Source: Mycobacterium cookii (lineage in GTDB: Bacteria; Actinomycetota; Actinomycetes; Mycobacteriales; Mycobacteriaceae). From it: DNA of 64,000 nt. The notes below the pieces were generated by a model, which was not told the DNA's origin, made no database searches, and worked only from the letters and a program-made list of their open reading frames with translations. Each line of letters opens with the position of its first letter. The first letter of the stretch is position 1. The translations under genes were made by a program, and so were the position numbers. The stretch lies in the NCBI RefSeq assembly GCF_010727945.1, contig NZ_AP022569.1, forward strand, positions 4,402,001 through 4,466,000, given 5' to 3'. This document shows positions 1 to 8,395 of the stretch, one piece after another.

Positions 1-14
1 GCGATAACCCGGGG

Positions 15-809
15 ATGACGACCTCGAACGTGATCGCCAGCAAGATCGGCAACCAGCTGCGGCCCGGTGCCGAAGTGGTCGGCGGCTTCTTCCGGATGTG
101 CGCGCTGACCGGCAAAGCCCTGCTGAAGCCGTTCGAGTGGCGCGAGTTCATTTGGAACGGCTGGTTTCTCATGCGGGTGTCGTTGCTGCCCACCATCGCG
201 GTGTCGATTCCGGAGACGGTGCTGCTGATCTTCACGCTCAACGTCCTGCTGGCCGAGTTCGGCGCCGCCGACGTCTCCGGCGCCGGCGCGGGGATCGCCG
301 CGGTCACCCAACTCGGCCCTATCGTCACGGTGCTGGTGGTCGCCGGTGCCGGGGCCACCGCGATCTGCGCCGACCTCGGCGCTCGCACCATTCGCGAGGA
401 GGTCGATGCGATGGAGGTGCTTGGCATCGACCCGATCCACCGACTGGTGGTGCCCCGCGTGGTCGCCTCGACAGTGGTCGCCGTGCTGCTCAACGGCCTG
501 GTCATCGCCGTCGGCCTGACGGGCGGCTACTTGTTCAGCGTGTACCTACAGAACGTCTCCAGCGGCGCCTACCTCTCCACGCTCACGGTGCTCACCGGCC
601 TGCCCGAGGTGATCATCGCGCTCGTCAAGGCCGCAATCTTCGGGCTGATCGCCGGGCTGGTCGGCTGTTACCGCGGGCTGATTGCCCGCGGCGGGTCCAA
701 AGGTCTGGGCACTGCCGTCAACGAGACCGTGGTGCTGTGTTTCATCGCGCTGTTCGCGGTGAACGCCGTGATGACGACCATCGGTGTCCGGTTCGGGACG
801 GGGCGCTGA
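15..809 (+). CDS. yrbEA: YrbE-family Mce permease subunit A (264 aa)
   Basis: Integral membrane permease of the MlaE/DUF140 family, the inner-membrane half of an Mce lipid ABC importer. Several hydrophobic segments are visible, and the family EExDAMxxxGxxP motif is present as EEVDAMEVLGIDP near residue 130. The length fits YrbE proteins and the N-terminus (MTTS) resembles Mtb YrbE1A. It is the first gene of an eight-gene operon and is followed after 1 nt by the second permease. Only 14 bases precede it, so the promoter and any regulator lie outside the window. Confidence 0.95.
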   Translation: MTTSNVIASKIGNQLRPGAEVVGGFFRMCALTGKALLKPFEWREFIWNGWFLMRVSLLPTIAVSIPETVLLIFTLNVLLAEFGAADVSGAGAGIAAVTQLGPIVTVLVVAGAGATAICADLGARTIREEVDAMEVLGIDPIHRLVVPRVVASTVVAVLLNGLVIAVGLTGGYLFSVYLQNVSSGAYLSTLTVLTGLPEVIIALVKAAIFGLIAGLVGCYRGLIARGGSKGLGTAVNETVVLCFIALFAVNAVMTTIGVRFGTGR

Positions 810-810
810 C

Positions 811-1680
811 ATGTCGACGGCCGTCCTACCGTTCGCCCGACTCTTCCGAACGGGCCGCGTCCTCGACCGCTACGGCCGCGCCCCGGCGAAGGTGCTCGTC
901 GAGATCGGACAGATGGTCTCGTTTGCGATGACTGCATTCGCGCTGATCCCGTTCGCAGTTCGCCGCTACCCCAAAGAGGTGTTGCGGATGGTCGCCCAGA
1001 TGGGGATGGGCACCGGCGCGATGGCCGTCGCGGGCGGCACCTCGGCGATCGTCGGATTCATCACCCTGTCGGCGGGCTCACTGGTCGCCATCCAGGGCTT
1101 CGCGTCGCTGGGCAACATCGGCGTCGAGGCGTTCACCGGCTTTCTGGCCGCGATGGTCAACGTGCGATTTGTGGCGCCGGTGGCCTGCGGTCAGGCGCTG
1201 GCCGCCACGGTCGGCGCCGGCGCTACCGCCGAACTGGGCGCCATGCGCATCAGCGAGGAGATCGACGCGCTGGAAGTGATGAGCATCAGGTCGATCGCCT
1301 TCCTGGCGTCCACCCGGGTGATCTCGGGTTTCGTCGTCATCATCCCGCTGTACGCATTGGCGATCACCCTGGCCTTCGTGTCCGCGCAGTTCACCACCAC
1401 GTTGTTGTATGGGCAATCCGTCGGCACCTACAACCACTACTTCCACACGTTCCTGCGACTCAACGACGTTGGCTGGTCGTTCGCCGAGGTCATCCTCGTC
1501 GCGGTGGTCGTGATGACCACCCACTGCTACTACGGCTACACCGCCAGCGGCGGGCCGGTCGGCGTCGGTGAAGCGGTCGGTCGGTCGATGCGGTTGTCGC
1601 TGATCACGATCGTCGTCGTGGTGGTCCTGACCGCGATGGCGGTCTACGGCAAAAACCCCAACTTCAACCTCACGGTGTAG
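811..1680 (+). CDS. yrbEB: YrbE-family Mce permease subunit B (289 aa)
   Basis: Second MlaE/YrbE permease, expected to pair with the upstream paralogue in the transporter core. The ATG at 811 is chosen because it lies just after the upstream stop; an in-frame GTG at 784 would overlap yrbEA by 26 nt. The permease motif is degenerate compared with subunit A (EEIDALEVMSIRS near residue 150), as is usual for the B paralogue. It has five or six membrane segments and ends in a short polar tail. mceA starts 6 nt downstream. Confidence 0.94.
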   Translation: MSTAVLPFARLFRTGRVLDRYGRAPAKVLVEIGQMVSFAMTAFALIPFAVRRYPKEVLRMVAQMGMGTGAMAVAGGTSAIVGFITLSAGSLVAIQGFASLGNIGVEAFTGFLAAMVNVRFVAPVACGQALAATVGAGATAELGAMRISEEIDALEVMSIRSIAFLASTRVISGFVVIIPLYALAITLAFVSAQFTTTLLYGQSVGTYNHYFHTFLRLNDVGWSFAEVILVAVVVMTTHCYYGYTASGGPVGVGEAVGRSMRLSLITIVVVVVLTAMAVYGKNPNFNLTV

Positions 1681-1685
1681 CCGCC

Positions 1686-2993
1686 ATGCCGCCGACAGGA
1701 AAGATCAACCCGCCCCGTATCCCGCGGTACAAGACCAGGGCTCTGGTGTTCTTGTTGATCAATGCGCTTGGCTTGGCGGTCTTTTGGCTGCAGTTCCGGG
1801 GAGAGTTCACGCCGAAGACGCCCTTGACGATGGTGGCTGCCCGGTCGGGTTTGGTGATGGATCCGGGGTCGAAGGTCACCTACAACGGGGTGGAAGTCGG
1901 TCGGGTGGCCAGCATTTCGGAGATCCAGCGTGACGGAACGCCGGCGGCCCAGTTCGTCTTGGATGTCAAACCGAAGTACATCAGCCTGATTCCCTCCAAT
2001 GTGGATGCCAATATCGCGGGGACCACGGTTTTCGGCAACAAGTATGTGTCGTTGACGTCGCCGAAACACCCGACTCCGCAGCGTATTTCGCCACAGCATG
2101 TGATTGATGCCAGGTCGGTGACGACGGAGTTCAACACGTTGTTCGAAACCCTCACCTCGATCGCGGAGAAGGTGGATCCGGTCAAGCTGAACCTGACGCT
2201 GGCCGCGGCCGCGCAGGCATTGACCGGGCTGGGCGACAAGTTCGGGCAGTCGATCGTCAACGGCAACGCCATCCTCGACGACGTCAATCCGCGGATGCCG
2301 CAGATCCGACACGATTTTCAGCAGCTGGCAGCGCTCGGTGACACCTACGCCAGCGCCGCACCGGATCTGTTCGACTCTCTGAAAAATGCGGTGATCACGG
2401 CGCGCACGCTGCACCGGCAGGAAGCCGACCTGGATGCCGCGTTGTTGGCCGGGACCGGGTTGGGCAACACCGGCGAAGAGATCTTCCGGCGCGGCGGGCC
2501 GTACTTTCAGCGGGGGGTCGCCGATCTGTTGCCCACCGCCCAGCTGCTCGACACCTACAGTCCCGAGATCTTTTGCACCATACGCAATTACCACGACGCC
2601 GAACCCGCCGCCTACCAGACGGTCGGCGGCGGCAACGGCTACGCGCTGAGAACCATGACCGAGCTGATGTCTGGATTGGGAGGCATCCTGACGCTCCCCG
2701 GGTTGGCCGGCGTAATTGGCACGGCGGGACTTCTCGGGGTGGCCGGACTGGTCGGCGGGGCGCCCAATCCCTATGTCTATCCGGACAATCTGCCCCGGGT
2801 GAACGCCCGCGGCGGCCCGGGAGGAGCGCCGGGTTGCTGGCAGCCCATTACCCGTGATCTGTGGCCGGCGCCCATGCTGGTGATGGACACCGGCGCCAGT
2901 CTCGCGCCCTACAACCACATCGAAGTCGGCTCACCGTGGGCGGTCGAGTATGTCTGGGGCCGCCAAATGGGGGATCAAACGATCAACCCATGA
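1686..2993 (+). CDS. mceA: MCE-family protein MceA (435 aa)
   Basis: First of six Mce substrate-channel subunits. One membrane anchor spans about residues 17-37. The MlaD/MCE beta-barrel domain follows at about 45-120 and includes GLVMDPGSKVTYNGVEVGRV. A long helical Cyt1B/DUF3407-type region comes next, then a conserved C-terminal segment (GAPGCWQPITRDLWPAP). The C-terminus ending in GDQTINP strongly resembles Mtb Mce1A. The first 160 codons use noticeably more TTG and other T/G-ending codons than the rest of the gene. It overlaps mceB by 4 nt (ATGA). Confidence 0.95.
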   Translation: MPPTGKINPPRIPRYKTRALVFLLINALGLAVFWLQFRGEFTPKTPLTMVAARSGLVMDPGSKVTYNGVEVGRVASISEIQRDGTPAAQFVLDVKPKYISLIPSNVDANIAGTTVFGNKYVSLTSPKHPTPQRISPQHVIDARSVTTEFNTLFETLTSIAEKVDPVKLNLTLAAAAQALTGLGDKFGQSIVNGNAILDDVNPRMPQIRHDFQQLAALGDTYASAAPDLFDSLKNAVITARTLHRQEADLDAALLAGTGLGNTGEEIFRRGGPYFQRGVADLLPTAQLLDTYSPEIFCTIRNYHDAEPAAYQTVGGGNGYALRTMTELMSGLGGILTLPGLAGVIGTAGLLGVAGLVGGAPNPYVYPDNLPRVNARGGPGGAPGCWQPITRDLWPAPMLVMDTGASLAPYNHIEVGSPWAVEYVWGRQMGDQTINP

Positions 2994-4030
2994 AAATCAC
3001 CGGCACCGCAATCAAACTCGGCATCATCTCGGTGGTGCTGCTGTTCCTCACCGTGATGATCGTCGTGGTGTTCGGTCAGATGCGCTTCAACAGCACCAAC
3101 GGCTACTCGGCGGAGTTCAGCAATGGCAGCGGGCTGCGCGAGGGCCAGTTCGTCCGCGCCTCCGGTGTCGAGATCGGCAAGGTCAAAAAAATCAAGCTGG
3201 TCGATGACGGCCATCGGGTGCGGGTCGACTTCAGCGTCGACCGCGCGGTGCCGCTCTATCAGTCGACGACCGCGGAGATCCGCTATCTCGGCCTGGTCGG
3301 TGACCGCTATGTCGAACTCAACCGTGGCGAGGGTGAGGGCGCTGACCGGGTACTGCCGCCGGGCGGATTCATTCCGCTGTCGCACACGTCACCGGCGCTG
3401 GATCTCGACGCTCTGCTGGGCGGTTTCAAGCCGCTGTTCCGTGCGCTCGATCCGGAGAAGGTCAACACCATCGCGTCGGCCATCATCACGGTCTTTCAGG
3501 GTCAGGGCGGCACCATCAACGACATCCTCGACCAGACCGCGGAGGCGACCAGTGAGATCGCCGAACGTGACCAGGCGATCGGCGAGGTGGTCAAGAACCT
3601 CAACACCGTGCTGGACATCACGGCCAAGCACCGGCAGGAGTTCGACCAGACCGTCGACAATTTCGAAAGACTGATCACTGGGCTGAAGAACCATGCCGAT
3701 CCGCTGGCAGCCGGCACCGCGAATATCAGCAACGCCGCCGGCACGGTCGCAGACCTGTTGGGCGACAACCGCGCTCTGCTGCACAAGGAGATTGGCTACC
3801 TGCAGGGTCTTCAGCAACCGCTCGTCGACCAGAGTGACCAACTCGGCGACCTGATCCACAAGACGCCAACCGCGTTCAACCTGATCGGGCGCAGCATCGG
3901 CCTCTACGGGGACTGGGTGAACTTCTACCTCTGCGACCTCACCATCAAGTGGAACGGGCTCCAATCGGGCGGGCCGACGCGCACGGTCAGGCTCTGGCAG
4001 CAGCCCACGGGGAGGTGCACGCCGCAATGA
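2990..4030 (+). CDS. mceB: MCE-family protein MceB (346 aa)
   Basis: Second Mce subunit. The start is the ATG inside the ATGA overlap with mceA, giving MKITGTAIKLG followed by one strong membrane anchor (about residues 10-30). The MCE domain follows, with GLREGQFVRASGVEIGKV at about residues 44-61, and then a helical coiled region (about 150-300). Translation is probably coupled to mceA and mceC; another ATGA overlap lies at the 3' end. Confidence 0.94.
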   Translation: MKITGTAIKLGIISVVLLFLTVMIVVVFGQMRFNSTNGYSAEFSNGSGLREGQFVRASGVEIGKVKKIKLVDDGHRVRVDFSVDRAVPLYQSTTAEIRYLGLVGDRYVELNRGEGEGADRVLPPGGFIPLSHTSPALDLDALLGGFKPLFRALDPEKVNTIASAIITVFQGQGGTINDILDQTAEATSEIAERDQAIGEVVKNLNTVLDITAKHRQEFDQTVDNFERLITGLKNHADPLAAGTANISNAAGTVADLLGDNRALLHKEIGYLQGLQQPLVDQSDQLGDLIHKTPTAFNLIGRSIGLYGDWVNFYLCDLTIKWNGLQSGGPTRTVRLWQQPTGRCTPQ

Positions 4031-5610
4031 GGTCGCTGCAGCCTTCCAACCGGGTGCGGATCGGATTCATGGGCACCCTCATCTTGACGCTGGTCGTCGT
4101 CGTGGGCCAAAGCTTCACCAGTGCCCCAATGCTTTTCGCCCAGCCCAAATATTACGGGCAGTTCGCCAACACCGGCCAGCTGAACAAAGGTAACAAGGTC
4201 CGCATCACCGGCGTGGTCGTCGGCAAGGTCGAGGGGCTCAAGATCGACGGCGATCATGTGGTGATCGAGTTCTCGACCGGCGGCAACACCATAGGCACCG
4301 AGAGCCGGCTGGCGATCAAGACCGACACCATCCTGGGCAAGAAGGTGCTCGAGATCGAGCCGCGGGGAAGCCAGGCGCTGCGGCCCGGGGGTGTGTTACC
4401 GCTGAGTCAAAGCACCATCCCGTATCAGCTCTACGACGCGAATACTGATATCACCAAGGCCGCGGCGGGCTGGAACATCGACACCGTCAAGCAATCACTG
4501 AATGTGTTGTCACAGACGGTCAATCAGACGTATTCGCATCTGAGCCCCGCCCTCGACGGGCTGGCCAGATTCTCCGACACCATCGGCAAACGCGACGAGG
4601 AGATCACCCATCTGCTGGCGCAGGCCGACAAGGTGGCCAGCGTGCTCGGTGACCGCAGCGCACAGATCAACCGGCTGCTGGTCAACGCGAAGACACTGCT
4701 GGCCGCGTTCAACGAACGTGGACGAGCCATCGACGCGCTGCTGAGCAACGTGTCCGCTTTTTCGGCTCAGGTGAAAAACCTCATCAACGACAACCCGAAT
4801 CTGAATACCGTGCTGGAGCAGTTGCGCTCGATCAGCGACGTGCTGGTGGCACGCAAGGACGATCTGGCTCAAAGCCTCAAGTATGTCGGCCAATTCGCGG
4901 CGTCGCTGGGTGAAACCGTCTCGTCGGGACCGTATTTCAAGATCGTCCTGTCCAATCTGCTGCCGTACTGGATCCTGCAGCCCTGGGTGGACGCCGCGTT
5001 CAAGAAGCGCGGTATCGACCCCGAGGACTTCTGGCGCAGTGCGGGTTTGCCGGCGTTCAAGTTCCCCGACCCCAACGGCACCCGGTTCTCCAACGGTGCG
5101 CCGCCGCCCGCGCCACCGGTGCTCGAGGGCACCCCGGACCACCCGGAGCCCGCTGTAGCGCCGGGATCGCCGTGCTCTTATGCGCCGCCGCCGGAGTTGT
5201 TGCCGCGCCCGGGCAACCCGATGCCGTGCGCGGGTATCGACCAAAACGTGGGGCCGTTCGGACCGAATGGGCCGTATCCGGCGTTACCCAACGTTGCCTC
5301 CTCGCCGCCGAACCCCAACGGTCTGCCGCCGACACCGGGAATCCCGATCGCCGGGCGACCCGGGCAGGTGCAACCCGACGTACCTGGCACCCCGGTGCCG
5401 ATGGCGCCGGGACCGCCCGGGGCGCGCACCGAGCCACTCGGACCGCTACCGGGTCCCGCTCCGGCGAATCCCGCGGCGGCACCCCCACCAGCAGCATGGC
5501 CACCCGGACCCCCGGCCCCACCGGGACCCGGGGGGCAGCTGCCGGCACCGTTCATCGGCAACACAGGTGGAGCCGGCGGCAGCGGCGTGACGGGAGGTAA
5601 CCAGAATTGA
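4027..5610 (+). CDS. mceC: MCE-family protein MceC with Pro-rich tail (527 aa)
   Basis: Third Mce subunit. The ATG at 4027 lies in the ATGA overlap with mceB; the frame stays open upstream to 3949, but that would sit entirely inside mceB. It has an N-terminal membrane anchor (about residues 10-32), an MCE domain (KGNKVRITGVVVGKVEG), a long helical region, and from about residue 380 a low-complexity Pro/Gly/Ala tail of about 145 residues. Such tails are common in mycobacterial MceC and MceD and may extend into the cell wall. Confidence 0.94.
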   Translation: MRSLQPSNRVRIGFMGTLILTLVVVVGQSFTSAPMLFAQPKYYGQFANTGQLNKGNKVRITGVVVGKVEGLKIDGDHVVIEFSTGGNTIGTESRLAIKTDTILGKKVLEIEPRGSQALRPGGVLPLSQSTIPYQLYDANTDITKAAAGWNIDTVKQSLNVLSQTVNQTYSHLSPALDGLARFSDTIGKRDEEITHLLAQADKVASVLGDRSAQINRLLVNAKTLLAAFNERGRAIDALLSNVSAFSAQVKNLINDNPNLNTVLEQLRSISDVLVARKDDLAQSLKYVGQFAASLGETVSSGPYFKIVLSNLLPYWILQPWVDAAFKKRGIDPEDFWRSAGLPAFKFPDPNGTRFSNGAPPPAPPVLEGTPDHPEPAVAPGSPCSYAPPPELLPRPGNPMPCAGIDQNVGPFGPNGPYPALPNVASSPPNPNGLPPTPGIPIAGRPGQVQPDVPGTPVPMAPGPPGARTEPLGPLPGPAPANPAAAPPPAAWPPGPPAPPGPGGQLPAPFIGNTGGAGGSGVTGGNQN

Positions 5611-7211
5611 GCGGCATCTCGTTTAAGCGGCCTAAGGCATCGGTGATCATCGGCGCGCTCGCCGTTGTGCTGGCGCTCATCCTCGCGTTCGTCGGGTTTC
5701 AGCTATACAACAAAGCCACGAATAACACTGTGGTGGCGTACTTCCCGGCCGCCAACGCCCTGTATTCCGGTGACCGGGTCGAGATAATGGGCGTTCGGGT
5801 GGGTACCGTCGACGACGTCGAGCCGGCCGGCGACAAGATGAAGGTCACCTTCCACTACGCCAACAAGTACAAGGTGCCCGCCAACGCATCGGCGGTGATC
5901 CTCAACCCAACCCTGGTGGCGTCGCGGAACATTCAGTTGGAGCCGCCCTACAAAGACGGTCCGGTGATGGCCGACAACGCGGTGATCCCGATCGAACGCA
6001 CTCAGGTGCCGACGGAGTGGGACCAACTTCGCGGCAGCGTCGCCAATATCATCAACAAACTCGGCCCGACGCCCGAGCAGCCCAAGGGACCGTTCGGCGA
6101 AGTCATCGAGTCCTACGCCGACGGGCTGGCTGGCAAGGGCAAGCAGATCAACACCACGCTGAACAGCCTGTCGGGGGCGCTGACCACGCTGAACAAGGGC
6201 CGCGGCGACTTCTTCGCGGTGGCGCGCAGCCTGGCGATGTTCGTCAACGCCCTGCACAAAGATGACAAGCAGTTCGTCGCGTTGAACACCAACCTGGCGC
6301 AGTTCACCGACAACCTGACCAACTCAGATCAGGAGCTGGCCAACGCAATACAGCAGTTCGACGGTCTGCTCACGACAGTTCGCCCGTTCCTCGACAAGAA
6401 CCGCGAGGTGCTGACACACGACATCAACAACCTCGCCGACGTGACCACCACGCTGGTGCAGCCCGAGCCGCTCAACGGTTTGGAAACCGGTCTGCACGTC
6501 CTGCCGACCCTGAGCGCGAACCTCAGCGAGATCTACCACCCGTCGCACGGCGCGGTGATGTCCATTCCGGCGATCCCGAACTTCACCAACCCGATGCAGT
6601 TCATGTGCAGCATGATTCAGGCCGGCAGCCGGCTCGGCTACCAAGAATCCGCCGAACTGTGTGCGCAGTACCTGGCACCGATTCTCGATGCGATCAAGTT
6701 CAACTACTTACCGTTCGGGCTCAACGCATTCAGCACCTCCGAGGTGCTGCCCAAGGAGGTCGCCTATTCCGAGGACCGGCTGCACCCGCCGAACGGGTAC
6801 AAGGACACCACGGTCCCCGGGATCTGGGTGCCCGATACACCGTTGTCCCACAAGAACACTCAGCACGGCTGGATCACCGCGCCGGGCATGCAGGGCGTGA
6901 AGGTGGGGCCGATCACGGCGGGGCTGCTGACCCCCGACTCGCTGGCCGAACTCATGGGCGGCCCCGACATCGCACCGGTTCAATCAAACCTGCAAACCCC
7001 ACCGGGACCGCCGAACGCCTACAACGAGGAGCCCGGCCCGGCGCCCTTCATCGGCGTACCCGGCAATCCGGCGCCGATACCACCGCCGCCGCCGGGGCCC
7101 GAGGTGATTCCCGGTCCCGTCGCGCCGACGCCGGCGCCGTTGTCCGGGCCGACGCTACCCGGTCCACCGCTGCCCGCTGAGGCGGGCGCTTCGACAGGGC
7201 CGGGCTCGTGA
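5607..7211 (+). CDS. mceD: MCE-family protein MceD (534 aa)
   Basis: Fourth Mce subunit. It starts at TTG in a TTGA overlap with mceC, giving MSGISFKRPKASVIIGAL. One membrane anchor spans about residues 12-32, then the MCE domain (YSGDRVEIMGVRVGTV) and a helical region. A segment with SMIQAGSRLGYQESAELCAQ closely matches Mtb Mce1D as I remember it. The last 70 residues are Pro-rich. The TTG start may lower its translation relative to its neighbours. Confidence 0.93.
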   Translation: MSGISFKRPKASVIIGALAVVLALILAFVGFQLYNKATNNTVVAYFPAANALYSGDRVEIMGVRVGTVDDVEPAGDKMKVTFHYANKYKVPANASAVILNPTLVASRNIQLEPPYKDGPVMADNAVIPIERTQVPTEWDQLRGSVANIINKLGPTPEQPKGPFGEVIESYADGLAGKGKQINTTLNSLSGALTTLNKGRGDFFAVARSLAMFVNALHKDDKQFVALNTNLAQFTDNLTNSDQELANAIQQFDGLLTTVRPFLDKNREVLTHDINNLADVTTTLVQPEPLNGLETGLHVLPTLSANLSEIYHPSHGAVMSIPAIPNFTNPMQFMCSMIQAGSRLGYQESAELCAQYLAPILDAIKFNYLPFGLNAFSTSEVLPKEVAYSEDRLHPPNGYKDTTVPGIWVPDTPLSHKNTQHGWITAPGMQGVKVGPITAGLLTPDSLAELMGGPDIAPVQSNLQTPPGPPNAYNEEPGPAPFIGVPGNPAPIPPPPPGPEVIPGPVAPTPAPLSGPTLPGPPLPAEAGASTGPGS

Positions 7212-8395
7212 GGCGCGTGACGAGCGCGATCCGCGCGAGGAACAAGCGACTGATGTGCCGGGCCCGGCAGGGGTTGTCGCTGCTGGTGGCCGGGCTTGTG
7301 CTCAGCTCGTGCGCGAGCTGGCACGGGATCGCGAATGTGTCGATGCCCGGCGGCCCGGGCAGCGGACCCGGCTCCTACATCGTCTACGTGCAGATGCCCG
7401 ACACGCTGGCCCTCAACGACAACAGCCGAGTGCGGGTGGCCGATGTCTTCGTCGGCACGGTGCGCGGGATCACGCTCAAGAACTGGGTCGCCACGCTGAG
7501 GCTGAGTCTGGACAAGAGCGTCAAATTACCCAGCAACGCGACCGCCAAGATCGGGCAGACAAGCCTGCTGGGTTCTCAGCACGTGGAGCTGGCCGCGCCA
7601 CCCAACCCGTCCCCGACGCGATTGAAGAACGGCGACACCATCCGGCTGCAGAATTCGTCCGCTTACCCCTCGACGGAGCAGACGCTGGCCAGTCTCGCAC
7701 TGATCCTGCGCGGCGGCGGCATCCCGAACCTCGAATCGTTGCAGAACGAGATCTACAACGTCGTGAACGGGCGAGCCGAGCAGATCCGTGCTTTCCTCGG
7801 CAAGCTGGATACCTTCACCGCCCGAATCGACGAGCAACGCGGTGACATCACCCACGCCATCGACTCCACCAACCGGCTGCTAGCCTATGTGGCTTCCCGC
7901 TCGGACGTTCTGGAACGGGTGCTGACCGAATTCCCGCCACTGATCAAGCATTTCGCCGACAAACAGAACCTCTTGATTAATGCGGTCGACGCGATTGGAC
8001 GACTCAGTGAAGTTGCCGAACAATACCTGTCCGCGTCGCGGGGCGACCTTCATCAGGACCTGCTGGCGCTGCAGTGCCCGTTGCGGGAACTCGGTCGTGC
8101 CTCACAGTATTTGATCCGCGCACTCAAGCTGATCCTCGTCCAGCCGTTCGATCTGGACGCCGTGCCGAAGTCGTTCCGCGGGGACTACTTCAACCTCTCG
8201 CTGACGCTCGACCTGACCCTCAGCGCTGTCGACAACGCGGTACTCACCGGAACCGGATTCTCTGGAGCGCTGCGCGCACTGGAGCAGTCGTACGGCCGTG
8301 ACCCCGAGACGATGATTCCCGACGTCCGGTACACGCCGAATCCGAATGACGTCCCCGGCGGGCCGCTGGTCGAACGGGCGGACAGGCAATGCTGA
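7208..8395 (+). CDS. mceE: MCE-family lipoprotein MceE / LprN-type (395 aa)
   Basis: Fifth Mce subunit and the lipoprotein member. GTG start in a GTGA overlap with mceD. A basic N-terminus precedes a hydrophobic stretch ending in a lipobox (LSSC, Cys35), so it should be exported and lipidated. The MCE domain follows (NDNSRVRVADVFVGTVRGI), then a helical region. It overlaps mceF by 7 nt. Confidence 0.93.
   Translation: MRRVTSAIRARNKRLMCRARQGLSLLVAGLVLSSCASWHGIANVSMPGGPGSGPGSYIVYVQMPDTLALNDNSRVRVADVFVGTVRGITLKNWVATLRLSLDKSVKLPSNATAKIGQTSLLGSQHVELAAPPNPSPTRLKNGDTIRLQNSSAYPSTEQTLASLALILRGGGIPNLESLQNEIYNVVNGRAEQIRAFLGKLDTFTARIDEQRGDITHAIDSTNRLLAYVASRSDVLERVLTEFPPLIKHFADKQNLLINAVDAIGRLSEVAEQYLSASRGDLHQDLLALQCPLRELGRASQYLIRALKLILVQPFDLDAVPKSFRGDYFNLSLTLDLTLSAVDNAVLTGTGFSGALRALEQSYGRDPETMIPDVRYTPNPNDVPGGPLVERADRQC

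Noticed and set aside
1644..2918. A 424-codon antisense frame across mceA
   Set aside because: Arg/His/Gln-rich composition with no recognisable domain; mceA on the plus strand fully explains the interval.
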